Translations under genes and position numbers: made by a program
Notes under the pieces: generated by a model
What the model saw: only the letters and a program-made list of their open reading frames with translations
What the model was told of the DNA's origin: nothing
Database searches by the model: none
DNA from: Deltaproteobacteria bacterium
Lineage (GTDB): Bacteria; Desulfobacterota; Desulfuromonadia; Geobacterales; Pseudopelobacteraceae
DNA length: 53,484 nucleotides
Assembly (NCBI GenBank): GCA_021779135.1
Contig: JAJYBH010000007.1
Coordinates: 1-53,484, forward strand
Direction: 5' to 3'
Shown: positions 36,069 to 45,285 of the stretch, piece by piece
Layout of the letters: each line of letters begins with the position of its first letter
How positions within the stretch are numbered: the first letter of the stretch is position 1

Positions 36069-36968
36069 ATGCGTATAACCGAAGGTATGATTAACAATAC
36101 CATCCTGAATAACCTCCAGGTGGGGCAGGCCCGGCTCGAAAAACTGCAGCAGCAGGCTTCTTCCGGTCTGAAGGTCAGCACTCCGGGGGATGATCCGGTT
36201 TCCGCCCAACAGGTGCTTCAACTGAAGGGGCTCCTCCAGAACAACGAACAGTATTCGCGCAACATCACCACCGGCAACTCCTGGCTGGAACAGTCGGACA
36301 GCGCGATGTCCGATATGGGGAATGTAGTGACGCGGGCCCGTGAGCTGGCCGTACAGATGGCCAACGGCACTTACTCGGCCCAGGACCGCGCCACCGCCGC
36401 GAGCGAGCTGAAGCAGCTGAAGAATGAGCTTGTTCAGCTCGGCAACAGCCAGGTGGCGGGTAAATACATATTCGGAGGCTTCGTCAGCGATAAACCGCCT
36501 TTTGACACAACCAGCGGCGCATATAACGGTACCAATGATGCCGTCAACATGGAGGTGGACCAGGGGGCGTACGTGACCATCAACGTTCCCGGCGGCTCTC
36601 TCCTGCGCGGCGGCACCCCCCCGGGGAGCAGCGGCACGGATATCATCGGCGAACTGGACAAGCTGACCACCGCCCTCTCGACAAACGACCTGGCCGGTAT
36701 CCAGGGAGCGCTCCCGGCGCTGCAGAATGCACAGAACCAGATCCTGGCGGCGCGTGGCGACGTGGGGGCACGGATGAATCGTGTCCAGACCGCATCGGAC
36801 AAGCTCGATTCCATGAAACTCAGCCTGCAGAAGGTTGTTTCCTCCAAACAGGAGATCGATATCCTGCAGGTGATCAGCGAACTCACCAGTCAGCAGACCG
36901 CCTTCCAGGCGGCGCTGGCTTCGTCGGCGAAGACATCCCAGATGTCGCTGCTCGATTATTTGAAGTAG
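36069..36968 (+). CDS. flgL: Hook-filament junction protein FlgL
   Basis: 299 residues. Flagellin-like N-terminus (RITEGMINNTILNNLQVGQARLEKLQQQASSGLKVSTPGDDP) and C-terminal helix (DILQVISELTSQQTAFQAALASSAKTSQMSLLDYL), as in FlgL (HAP3). AAGGAGG lies 6-12 bases upstream. Confidence 0.96.
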   Translation: MRITEGMINNTILNNLQVGQARLEKLQQQASSGLKVSTPGDDPVSAQQVLQLKGLLQNNEQYSRNITTGNSWLEQSDSAMSDMGNVVTRARELAVQMANGTYSAQDRATAASELKQLKNELVQLGNSQVAGKYIFGGFVSDKPPFDTTSGAYNGTNDAVNMEVDQGAYVTINVPGGSLLRGGTPPGSSGTDIIGELDKLTTALSTNDLAGIQGALPALQNAQNQILAARGDVGARMNRVQTASDKLDSMKLSLQKVVSSKQEIDILQVISELTSQQTAFQAALASSAKTSQMSLLDYLK

Positions 36969-37061
36969 TCAGCAACTATCAATGCGGCAGGGGAGACCCT
37001 GCCGATGCCGATCCGGCGGGCATATGGGCCGGTCTCGCACAATCAAGCCAAGGAGGGCAAG

Positions 37062-37310
37062 ATGTTGGTACTGACCAGGAAGGTCGGCGAAGCGATAGCG
37101 ATCGGTGACCAGATAACAATCAAGGTGCTGGAGGTCAAGGGCACCAATATCCGGGTGGGGATCGAGGCACCCAGCGATTTTCGGATCTATCGCGAAGAGA
37201 TCTACGTGAAGGTGAAGGAACAGAACCAGTTGGCGGCCCAGTGGGATCTGCTCGATTTCGAGAAGGTGCTGAGCCTCATGAACGATGGGAAAAAGGAGCT
37301 ACGACATTGA
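37062..37310 (+). CDS. csrA: Carbon storage regulator CsrA
   Basis: 82 residues. MLVLTRKVGEAIAIGDQITIKVLEVKGTNIRVGIEAPSDFRIYREEIY is classic CsrA, a dimeric RNA-binding translational repressor of GGA-containing leaders. The C-terminus is about 20 residues longer than in E. coli, the length often found where FliW is present; FliW is known to act on that extension. AAGGAGG precedes ATG 37062. Its TGA overlaps the TTG start of fliW, so the antagonists are made together. Confidence 0.97.
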   Translation: MLVLTRKVGEAIAIGDQITIKVLEVKGTNIRVGIEAPSDFRIYREEIYVKVKEQNQLAAQWDLLDFEKVLSLMNDGKKELRH

Positions 37311-37831
37311 GAGTCACGACAACACGCTTCGGCGAACTGGAACTGGAAGACAGCAAGGTCATCGACATGCCCGACGGCATGGTAGGATTCAGTGAGCGGC
37401 GTTTCTTCATCCTTAACCCTGAAAACGGGGGTCCGTTCTGCTGGTTCCAGGCAGTGGACAATCCGGATCTGGCCTTCGTCGTCATCGACCCGGTCCGCTT
37501 CTTCCCCGAGTATCAGGTAAGGCTCTCCCGGGAGGAGTACGACAAGCTGCGGATTGAACCGGGGGATGAGACGCTCCTGCTCTGCGTGGCGACCATGGCT
37601 GCCGACCCGCACAAGATTACGATCAATCTCCAGGGGCCCATCGTGGTGAATCCCGCCGGCATGCTGGCCAGACAGGTTGTCCTGGATGGGAATCATACGT
37701 CCCGGCAACCTCTGTTTACGCCCCGGGAACCGGCCGCAACCGGGGGCATCCGGAAGGTGACGCCGCTCCTGGCGGTGGACAGGTTTCCCTCTCTGTACTG
37801 TGGAATGGATAGCGCCTCGGCCTGCGTCTAG
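37307..37831 (+). CDS. fliW: Flagellar assembly factor FliW (CsrA antagonist)
   Basis: 174 residues starting at TTG. Family motifs: [31 protein letters not shown], then FAWFQAVD-like [18 protein letters not shown] and [21 protein letters not shown]. FliW binds either flagellin or CsrA; free FliW releases flagellin mRNA from CsrA. The start is fixed by AAGGAG 8 bases upstream and by the TTGA overlap with csrA. The last ~25 residues extend beyond the usual family end (about 150). Confidence 0.93.
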   Translation: MRVTTTRFGELELEDSKVIDMPDGMVGFSERRFFILNPENGGPFCWFQAVDNPDLAFVVIDPVRFFPEYQVRLSREEYDKLRIEPGDETLLLCVATMAADPHKITINLQGPIVVNPAGMLARQVVLDGNHTSRQPLFTPREPAATGGIRKVTPLLAVDRFPSLYCGMDSASACV

Positions 37832-37893
37832 TAACAATAGCTGAACCTGGTTATTCGATTGAGGAGCTACCTACGTTCAGTGAGGATTGCATT

Positions 37894-39072
37894 ATGAAAT
37901 ATCTTATTGAACTGTACCTGCATCTGAAAATCAGCATGCGGATAATACTCCTCTGCGTCTGTTACAGCTTCTGCATCATCTTTGCGGTTGTTGCCGGACG
38001 TACGCTTCCGACCACGTTAACGGTTGCCTCGACCGTGGTATTCGTCCTGTTGGGCATGTTTTTCAGCGGACTGCTGTTCTGGTCCATAAATAATGCCCTT
38101 CAGCGCATCATCGGCTATCTGGAAGGTCTGACAGACGGTGATCTGACACAAACGATAGCCGCCCGGCGCAACAACGAGATCAGCACAATCATCCGCTCCA
38201 TCTGCAGCCTCCAGACGACCATGCGCGACATTATTTCGCGGATATCCCAGACCTCCGAGCAGGTAGCCACGGAGTCCCATCAACTCCAGGCAAATGCCGA
38301 AAACATGGCCTCCGGTGCCGAGGAGATCGCCTCCCAGACCAACAATGTTGCCGTTGCCAGCGAAGAGATGGCGGCGACTTCCGGCACGATTGCCCAGAAT
38401 TGCCTCTCCGCCGCCGCAAACTCCAATTGTGCCAGCACAACCGCGCGAGAGGGCGCGGACGTGGTCAGGGAAAATATCCTCGGGATGGAACGCATCGCCT
38501 CCCGGGTGCGTGATGCGGCACAGACCGTCGAAGAGCTCGGCGCCCGCTCCGACCAGATCGGCCAGATTGTCGGCACCATCGAGGATATTGCGGATCAGAC
38601 CAACCTCCTGGCGCTCAATGCCGCCATCGAGGCCGCCCGTGCCGGCGAGCAGGGGCGCGGCTTCGCGGTCGTCGCCGACGAGGTGCGCGCCCTGGCCGAG
38701 CGGACCACCCGCGCAACCAGGGAAATAGGCGCGATGATCAGGTTGATCCAGGATGAGACCAAAGGCGCGGTGACCGCCATGGAAGACGGCGTTGCCGAGG
38801 TCGAGCGAGGCACCGAATCATCGGTAAAATCGGGTCAGGCGCTGGAGCAGATCATGGAGCAGATCAACAATGTCTCCCTGCAGGTCAATCAGATAGCCCT
38901 GGCGGCCGAGGAGCAGAACACCACCACCAGCGAGATCAGCACAAACATCTCGCAGATCACCGATGCGGCGCACTCCACCGGCAGGACCGCCAGTGAAACG
39001 GCCGCCGCATCGTCTCATCTCTCCCAGGAGGCCCTGCACCTGCAACAGCTGGTCGGACGGTTCAAGCTGTGA
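37894..39072 (+). CDS. Methyl-accepting chemotaxis protein lacking a periplasmic sensor domain
   Basis: 392 residues. Two membrane helices, [19 protein letters not shown] and [16 protein letters not shown], are joined by only about 13 residues. A HAMP-like segment and a full signalling domain follow, with tip [43 protein letters not shown]. Without an external domain it may sense membrane or energy state, or an intracellular signal. The tip is nearly identical to that of the MCP at 22058, so the two may join one array. No clear promoter was seen in the 62 bases after fliW. Confidence 0.92.
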   Translation: MKYLIELYLHLKISMRIILLCVCYSFCIIFAVVAGRTLPTTLTVASTVVFVLLGMFFSGLLFWSINNALQRIIGYLEGLTDGDLTQTIAARRNNEISTIIRSICSLQTTMRDIISRISQTSEQVATESHQLQANAENMASGAEEIASQTNNVAVASEEMAATSGTIAQNCLSAAANSNCASTTAREGADVVRENILGMERIASRVRDAAQTVEELGARSDQIGQIVGTIEDIADQTNLLALNAAIEAARAGEQGRGFAVVADEVRALAERTTRATREIGAMIRLIQDETKGAVTAMEDGVAEVERGTESSVKSGQALEQIMEQINNVSLQVNQIALAAEEQNTTTSEISTNISQITDAAHSTGRTASETAAASSHLSQEALHLQQLVGRFKL

Positions 39073-39701
39073 TACGTGCCGTTCGCTAAGGTGGCTGTTA
39101 TCTTCGGCGGATATGGTGAATTCTAAATCATCAAAGAATCCCTGTCGATAAAGCATCGTATGTAATTGACGTCGCTGCTCGATTATTCAGCGCAGTCCCT
39201 ATCCACCCAATGAGGCAGGGCGTCTCATAGATGACTTCCTCTCCATTGAGATCTCCACGCTCGCAGTTTACCCGAGGCGTACCTTCCAAGATTCAACACC
39301 CGGAGTTCTGTCAACAAACGCTGCTCCGGGCTGTAGCCAACTTTACAATTACATCGAATTGACCATTTCCCCGCTTCTTTCCTCTTCATTTTTTGTGAAC
39401 AGTCGATGTGTGTTTTAATCAGTAAATGTTCGCACTCCCCTGGGAAAATCGGTTGTTTTCGATGTTCCCGTCTCGCTTCGACAGAATCTGATCGTATTTA
39501 AATAATTATATTAAAGTTTCCAATTTAAACGCCGATAACATCAACTAGTTCATCTGAATTGTTCTGACAGGCGCTGATTTCTTTTAGCTGAAGTCTCTTC
39601 AGCTATGAGAACAGTGCTGCGTGAAGATACTGTCGGATCATTTTGTCGGATGCCCGCCCACTGTTGTTTGTCAAATCCGACAACGGAAAGAGACCGACTA
39701 T
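39073..39701. other. AT-rich intergenic region before the che cluster
   Basis: About 630 bases without a firm gene. The last 250 are markedly AT-rich and include the sigma-28 promoter at 39512. On the minus strand a 52-codon TTG-started frame (39131-39289) reads GTPRVNCERGDL then NGEEVIYETPCLIGW. It looks protein-like but I recognise no family and see no good ribosome-binding site; it could be a gene remnant. The plus-strand frame continues upstream of 39702 to a GTG at 39621. Confidence 0.5.
39512..39538 (+). promoter_or_regulatory. FliA (sigma-28) promoter of the main che cluster
   Basis: TAAAGTTT (39512-39519) and GCCGATAA (39531-39538) with 15 bases between TAAA and the -10: a perfect consensus. 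Expected start near 39545. Confidence 0.9.
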
Positions 39702-41606
39702 ATGCTGTTTTTTCAACGAAAAATCAAAATACAGCTCCCATCGGAAATAGCCGATCAGACACATATCCCGCTGAACGAAATGGTTGAAAATGAAAAAGGC
39801 TGCCTTCACGAAGTCCAATCAACGCTTCGCTATCAGCAGGAGCGGCTGTCCCGGTTGGCCGGTTCAACCGAGAATGAATTCCTGGCCACTGGTGCACGAC
39901 TGCAGGAGTTCTATACGCGAACCATGGAGATCGGAGGGACCTCATCGTTGGTGACGGGACAGTTAGACGGAGAAGAAATCGTCAAGGACATCGGCGAACT
40001 GAAGTCCATCATCGATCGGATGGAAGAATTTCTCAACATTGTCGAAGCGGAGTCCGAACAGAGCAGTATGTCCCTGCTGAAGACACTGCAGATGATCGCC
40101 GGAGTGGACGAACCGTTGGCTGGGTTCAAAAAGATCATGAATATTCTTCACGTATTAGGCATCTCCACCAAGATCGAGAGCGCGCGGCTTGGCCAGCTCG
40201 GGGCCGGTTTCAACACCCTGGCTGATGATGTGGAAAATCTCGCGGTACAGATCAGTGACAAATCCAGCAGAATTATGAGCGAAAATGTCTCACTGAGCAG
40301 CAAGATCCAGGAAACCCTCGGACGTATGAATGATATAGAGGCGGGTCAGAGGGAGGACGTGCGACTGGTGCTCGATACGACCCGTTCCAGCCTGGAGATG
40401 ATCACCGGTGTTCACCGGAAATGCGCCGAAGTTGCCTCTGCCATCGCAACGGCATCCGACGAGATTTCACGGAATATCAGCCAGGTTGTCACTTCCATGC
40501 AGTTCCATGACATTACCCGCCAACAGCTGGAACATGTGGAGGAAGCGCTTTGCGACCTGGAGTGCCAGATCGAAGAGGCACGGGCTGCAGGTGAAGTAAA
40601 CGACCAGACTGTTGGCTCAACAAGCAAACTGGCCGGCGATGTGTACGGTGCCTGTCGGCTGCAATCCGCCCAACTGCTCCACGCTCGGGACGGACTCGCT
40701 TCAGCAGTTTCCGGCATTATCGGAAACCTTCAAGGACTCGCCGACAAGGGGCAGGGGATCGTCCGGCAGACCAGGGAGATGATCCGGGCTGCGGACGGGG
40801 CCGGGGATTCCCTCTTTATCGAAATCGAAAAGAATCTTGCTCCGGTGGTGGGTCTTCTGGCAAAAAGCGCGGCTGCAAACAGCAATCTGGCGCGGGCCTT
40901 GGAGTCGGTTGCTGAAACGGTCGGAGAGATCTCCACATTTGTAATCGATATCGAAACGATTGGCGAGGAGATCAAGCTCATCGCCCTGAACTCACAGATC
41001 AAGGCGGCCCGAACAGGAAAAGAAGGTGCGGCGCTCGGGGTGCTGGCGGAAGCCATCCAGCGGCTGTCGGTCGAAGCCTGCCTCCAGACCGCCGCTGTTT
41101 CCGGTACGTTGCGAGATATCACCAGGGTAACGGAAGTGTTTACCGGCAATAACGCAGTCCAGGCCAGCAGCGGCGAACTGGATCCCGAGGCCATGTCAAT
41201 CCGCCTGAAAGCACTCATCGATTCGATCCGGAACATGAACGACGAGGTTATGACGTCTCTTGCGCAGAGCGATGCTGCCGTTCAGGAGTTGACGGATGAC
41301 ATTGAGAGTGTCACCAGCGGGATAACCGTCCATGAACTGGTCGATGCCGAAGTGGGGGAGATAAGCGCCGAGCTGGAAAAGGTCATGGCCCGGACCTGCG
41401 AGATAGTCCCCGAAGCGGCCACGATTGATCTGACATCGCTGGCCGGGCGGTACACCATGCAGAGCGAACGAGAGATCCACAATTCGTTTACTAGGGAAGG
41501 TGCAGTTGCCTTGAACAGTACGTCCGTACAGGTCTGGGATTCGGTTTCTCCTGCGGAAACCGGAGAAGTAGAGCCGGATCTGGGAGACAACATCGAACTT
41601 TTTTGA
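39702..41606 (+). CDS. Soluble MCP-like protein with two degenerate signalling tips
   Basis: 634 residues, almost all helical, with no membrane segment or HAMP domain. Two regions resemble the CheA/CheW-contacting hairpin of MCPs. The first, residues 148-183, includes GISTKIESARLGQLGAGF followed by NTLADDVENLA. The second, residues 424-456, includes IKLIALNSQIKAARTGKEG followed by LGVLAEAIQRLS. Both depart from the near-invariant [21 protein letters not shown] pattern. It heads the che cluster after a consensus sigma-28 promoter. ATG 39702 follows GGAAAGAG; a GTG at 39621 would add 27 residues without a visible ribosome-binding site. Receptor, scaffold and CheA regulator are all possible roles; none is shown by the sequence. 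Confidence 0.75.
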   Translation: MLFFQRKIKIQLPSEIADQTHIPLNEMVENEKGCLHEVQSTLRYQQERLSRLAGSTENEFLATGARLQEFYTRTMEIGGTSSLVTGQLDGEEIVKDIGELKSIIDRMEEFLNIVEAESEQSSMSLLKTLQMIAGVDEPLAGFKKIMNILHVLGISTKIESARLGQLGAGFNTLADDVENLAVQISDKSSRIMSENVSLSSKIQETLGRMNDIEAGQREDVRLVLDTTRSSLEMITGVHRKCAEVASAIATASDEISRNISQVVTSMQFHDITRQQLEHVEEALCDLECQIEEARAAGEVNDQTVGSTSKLAGDVYGACRLQSAQLLHARDGLASAVSGIIGNLQGLADKGQGIVRQTREMIRAADGAGDSLFIEIEKNLAPVVGLLAKSAAANSNLARALESVAETVGEISTFVIDIETIGEEIKLIALNSQIKAARTGKEGAALGVLAEAIQRLSVEACLQTAAVSGTLRDITRVTEVFTGNNAVQASSGELDPEAMSIRLKALIDSIRNMNDEVMTSLAQSDAAVQELTDDIESVTSGITVHELVDAEVGEISAELEKVMARTCEIVPEAATIDLTSLAGRYTMQSEREIHNSFTREGAVALNSTSVQVWDSVSPAETGEVEPDLGDNIELF

Positions 41607-41652
41607 ATTAGTACAAATAAACCGGCCTATTGCATCATGCCAGGATGGGATT

Positions 41653-42015
41653 ATGAGCGACTTTTCAGTAACAACTTCAACTCCGAAGGAAACTCCTTCC
41701 GTTAAAGAGATCGGCATCAGCGGTCCCATGACTATCCAGCATGCCGGCGAGATCAGGACCGTCCTGTTGGAGGCGCTGACCGAGGCGGAAGAGGTCCGGA
41801 TGGAAATGGCACAGGTTACGGAGATTGACGTTGTCGGCCTGCAGCTTCTCTGCTCGGCCCACAGGACATCGGCCGGCCTGAACAAGCGATTCACTCTCGG
41901 CGGCTGCAATGAAACCAGCGTCACTGAAGCCATGCGAATGTCGGGGTTCGCGCGTCACGTCGGCTGCGTACAAGATATCAATCATACCTGCCTTTGGCTT
42001 GGAGGTAAAAAATAA
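41653..42015 (+). CDS. STAS-domain protein lacking the phosphorylatable serine
   Basis: 120 residues with the STAS fold: ISGPMTIQHAGEIRTVLLEAL, then EVRMEMAQVTEIDVVGLQLLCSAHR. Typical anti-sigma antagonists read DSSGL or DTSGL here, with Ser or Thr as phosphate acceptor. This protein has Asp59-Val60-Val61, so phosphorylation control of the SpoIIAA type is unlikely. It lies between the MCP-like gene and cheY, overlapping the cheY ATG by one base, and probably works as a protein-interaction module in the chemotaxis complex. Confidence 0.8.
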   Translation: MSDFSVTTSTPKETPSVKEIGISGPMTIQHAGEIRTVLLEALTEAEEVRMEMAQVTEIDVVGLQLLCSAHRTSAGLNKRFTLGGCNETSVTEAMRMSGFARHVGCVQDINHTCLWLGGKK

Positions 42016-42380
42016 TGGCTAAGATAATCATGACGGCCGATGACTCGGCCAGCGTCCGTCAGATGGTGAGCTTCACGCTCAAGCAGGGCGGCTACGACGT
42101 AATCGAAGCGGTCGACGGTATGGACGCCCTGACAAAACTGCAGTCAACCAAGGTCGACATGCTCATCACCGACCTGAATATGCCCAACCTGGACGGAATT
42201 GGCCTGATCAAGGCTGCGCGCGCCATTCCGGCGTGCAAGTTTATCCCGATTGTCATGCTCAGCACGGAATCCCAGGACACCAAGAAACAGGAAGGCAAAG
42301 CTGCAGGGGCCACCGGCTGGATCATAAAGCCATTCAAACCGGAACAACTGATTGCAGTTGTCAAAAAGGTGCTTGGATGA
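42015..42380 (+). CDS. cheY: Chemotaxis response regulator CheY
   Basis: 121 residues. Acidic pocket TADDS (Asp9, Asp10), phosphoacceptor Asp53 in ITDLNMPNLDG, Lys in IIKPFKPEQL. GGAGG precedes the ATG. It overlaps cheA by 4 bases (ATGA), so it is the likely primary phosphoryl acceptor of that kinase and, by family, the ligand of FliM. Confidence 0.95.
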   Translation: MAKIIMTADDSASVRQMVSFTLKQGGYDVIEAVDGMDALTKLQSTKVDMLITDLNMPNLDGIGLIKAARAIPACKFIPIVMLSTESQDTKKQEGKAAGATGWIIKPFKPEQLIAVVKKVLG

Positions 42381-44467
42381 CGGATCAACATGGGCAGGCA
42401 TATAAAGAAGAGGCGTATGAACTTCTGGCCGAGCTGGAAACCTCCCTGCTGGAACTGGAGGAAAGCCCCGACGATAGGGAGCTGATCGGACGAGTGTTCC
42501 GTGCCATGCATACCATCAAGGGTTCCGGAGCGATGTTCGGATTCGATGACATCGCTGCTTTTACCCACGAGGTAGAGACGGTTTTCGACCTGGTGCGCAA
42601 CGACAAGCTCACGGTCACAAAAGAACTGATCAACCTGACACTGGCAGCCCGCGACCAGATCACGGCTATGCTGGATGCATCGGGAGGTGCCGGGTCGGTC
42701 AACGCCTCTGTCTCAGTAAAGATCATAAACGGCCTGCGAGCGTTGCTGCCGCAAGCGACAACATCTGCTGCGCCTGTCGCAGTCCCTGTCGAAACGGGTC
42801 CGGCAACAACCCTCAATGGAGTGACTTACCGGATTCGCTTCCGACCGTCACGCGATATCTTTGCCAATGGCACCAATCCGATAGGGTTGCTGAACGAACT
42901 GCGCGAACTCGGCCAAAGCAAAGTTCTTGCCCAACTGTGCAACATCCCCGTTTTGACGGATCTGGATCCGGAAACCTGTTACATTTACTGGGACGTGATT
43001 CTGACAAGCGGGCGGGGGATTGACGCCATCAGGGATGTATTTATCTTCGTTGAGGATGACTGCGAGATAAATATCGACGTGATTGAAGACGGTATACCAG
43101 GAGACGAAGGTTGCGACAAGAAGCTCGGCGAGATCCTCGTGGAGCGAGGTGACCTCGCTCCTGATGACATGCATGAGATAATCGCCACACAGAAGCGTTT
43201 TGGCGAGATCCTGGTGGACAAGGGTCTGGTGACTCCCGAGAGCGTACAAACGGCCCTGGTGGAACAGAGGTATGTCAAGGAGGTGCGCAAGGAGCGGCAG
43301 AAACTGGAGGCTGCGGCCAGTATCCGCGTGCCGGCGGAGAAGCTGGATATCCTGGTAAATCTGGTGGGGGAACTGGTGACGATCCAGGCCCGACTGACCC
43401 AGACCGCAAACGGCCGTCAGGATTCAGAGCTGGAAACCATTGCCGAAGAGGTGGAACGGCTGACCGGAGAACTGCGTGACAATGCCCTGAATATCCGAAT
43501 GCTTCCTATCGGCAGCACATTCAGCAAGTTCAAGCGCCTGGTCCATGACCTCTCCAATGAACTCGGCAAACAGATCGAGATGACTACTGCGGGTGCTGAA
43601 ACGGAATTGGACAAAACCGTCATCGAAAAGCTGAACGACCCGCTTGTCCACCTGATCAGGAACAGCATCGACCATGGTATCGAATCACCGGAATCAAGGC
43701 AGGCAGTTGGCAAAACACGTATGGGCACAATCCATCTGGCGGCGACCCATTCCGGTGACAGTGTCCTCATCACCATAACCGATGATGGCGCCGGATTGGA
43801 CAAAGAGGTGATCCGGGCCAAGGCTATTGAAAAGGGACTGATAACCGCTACCGCGGAATTAACGGAGAAGGAGATTTTTGCTCAGATATTCGCACCCGGT
43901 TTTTCCACTGCCAAAAAAGTGACCAATGTTTCCGGACGCGGGGTGGGTATGGATGTTGTCAAGCGCGCCATCGATGCCCTGAGGGGCAGGATCGAAATCA
44001 GCAGCAGGCGCCGGGAAGGTACGACGATCAGCATCCGGATTCCCCTGACGCTTGCTATCATTGAGAGCCTGCTTGTGAAGATCGGAGTTGACCGGTTCCT
44101 TATCCCGCTTTCTCTGGTGCATGAATGCGTGGAGCTTACCCGTACCGACGTGGCCAATGCCCACGGAAGGAACCTGGCCGCTGTTCGCGGACAGATGGTT
44201 CCCTACATCCCACTCCGCAAGAGATTCTGTATCGGTGGCGAAGCACCGGATATAGAACAGATTGTCATTACCCAGGTTGACGGCATACGCGTCGGAGTGG
44301 TGGTTGATCATGTAATCGGTGAACACCAGACCGTCATCAAATCGCTCGGAAAAGTATACCGTGACGTGAGCGGAGTCTCCGGAGCGACGATTCTTGGGGA
44401 TGGAGCCGTGGCTCTGATACTGGACATCCCGCATCTGCTGCGCGAGGTGGAACTGGAAGCCCCCTGA
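42377..44467 (+). CDS. cheA: Chemotaxis histidine kinase CheA with an inserted tandem repeat
   Basis: 696 residues. The HPt domain (about 1-108) has His45 in AMHTIKGSGAMFG. A P2-like region follows (about 148-236). Residues 249-297 hold two copies of a 24-residue motif, KLGEILVERGDLAPDDM... and RFGEILVDKGLVTPESV..., similar to MshEN/GspE-N repeats. Then come the dimerisation helices (IRVPAEKLDILVNLVGELVTIQARL), the ATPase domain (HLIRNSIDHGIE, DDGAGLD, GRGVGMDVV) and the CheW-like domain. ATG 42377 overlaps the cheY stop; a longer frame back to 42233 lies inside cheY. Confidence 0.96.
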   Translation: MTDQHGQAYKEEAYELLAELETSLLELEESPDDRELIGRVFRAMHTIKGSGAMFGFDDIAAFTHEVETVFDLVRNDKLTVTKELINLTLAARDQITAMLDASGGAGSVNASVSVKIINGLRALLPQATTSAAPVAVPVETGPATTLNGVTYRIRFRPSRDIFANGTNPIGLLNELRELGQSKVLAQLCNIPVLTDLDPETCYIYWDVILTSGRGIDAIRDVFIFVEDDCEINIDVIEDGIPGDEGCDKKLGEILVERGDLAPDDMHEIIATQKRFGEILVDKGLVTPESVQTALVEQRYVKEVRKERQKLEAAASIRVPAEKLDILVNLVGELVTIQARLTQTANGRQDSELETIAEEVERLTGELRDNALNIRMLPIGSTFSKFKRLVHDLSNELGKQIEMTTAGAETELDKTVIEKLNDPLVHLIRNSIDHGIESPESRQAVGKTRMGTIHLAATHSGDSVLITITDDGAGLDKEVIRAKAIEKGLITATAELTEKEIFAQIFAPGFSTAKKVTNVSGRGVGMDVVKRAIDALRGRIEISSRRREGTTISIRIPLTLAIIESLLVKIGVDRFLIPLSLVHECVELTRTDVANAHGRNLAAVRGQMVPYIPLRKRFCIGGEAPDIEQIVITQVDGIRVGVVVDHVIGEHQTVIKSLGKVYRDVSGVSGATILGDGAVALILDIPHLLREVELEAP

Positions 44468-44718
44468 CAGGTCGGAACGATCACGCTACAGTTTTGCATA
44501 AGCAGGGATAATACGACACTGGCTGCATGAAGTTTCTGTTGTAATTACAGTAACTTCCCTGCATTTCCCGTAATACAGATATGAATACTGCACCCGTATT
44601 GTTGCGTTTTCAACATCTGAATGTATTTGTGCTGATCTGTTTCCCGTCGTTCGGCTTGATCGCAATCGTTTGACCAGTGATCATAAGAAGGTAAAGCATA
44701 CCTGGAAAAGGAGAGTTT
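44468..44718. other. Spacer between cheA and cheW
   Basis: 251 bases without a gene inside an otherwise tight cluster. I found neither a sigma-28 nor a sigma-54 promoter. It contains GTAATTACAGTAA (44541-44553), identical to 23971-23983 upstream of flhA. Confidence 0.5.
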
Positions 44719-45252
44719 ATGAGCGTTGCAGCCATCACGGAAACAACCCAATACCTGACCTTTGTACTAGATCGGGAAACCTTCGCGCTGGATGTTGCCA
44801 AGGTCCGGGAAATACTGGACTCACCCGGCGTCACCAGGGTGCCGCAGACCCCGGAGTACATGCGGGGAGTGATCAATCTGCGTGGCAGCGTAGTGCCGGT
44901 AATCGACCTGCGCTTGAAGTTCGGCATGTCCGAAACAGTGCAGACGGTCAATACCTGTGTCATCGTCGTGGAGATCGATGTTGAGGGTGAACTGATCATC
45001 CTGGGAGCACTGGCTGACTCGGTGCAGGAGGTGATCGACCTGGAGTCGGAACAGATCGAACCGGCGCCGCGCATCGGTACGAAACTCAATACCGACTTCA
45101 TTAAAGGTATTGGCAAGCATAACGAGCAGTTCATTATGATCCTCAACATTGACAAGGTCTTTTCGTCAGAGGGATTGACTTCAATTCGAGAGACCGGAAC
45201 GGAATACTCCAAACCGGACAGCAATTCAAGTGGCTCCGACTTTGCTTCTTAG
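44719..45252 (+). CDS. cheW: Chemotaxis coupling protein CheW
   Basis: 177 residues. TFVLDRETFALDVAKVREIL, YMRGVINLRGSVVPVIDLRLKFG and GALADSVQEVIDLESEQI are all present. AAAAGGAG lies before the ATG. It lies 33 bases ahead of an MCP gene; the two presumably form a receptor-coupling unit with the CheA encoded upstream. Confidence 0.96.
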   Translation: MSVAAITETTQYLTFVLDRETFALDVAKVREILDSPGVTRVPQTPEYMRGVINLRGSVVPVIDLRLKFGMSETVQTVNTCVIVVEIDVEGELIILGALADSVQEVIDLESEQIEPAPRIGTKLNTDFIKGIGKHNEQFIMILNIDKVFSSEGLTSIRETGTEYSKPDSNSSGSDFAS

Positions 45253-45285
45253 ATAAATAAACAGAATAATAATAAGGAGATAACT

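Noticed and set aside
37832-37893. Possible sigma-28 or sigma-54 promoter before the sensorless MCP
   Set aside because: TTCGATTG has no TAAA 15 bases upstream, and TGGTTATTCGATTGAG has GA where sigma-54 needs GC.
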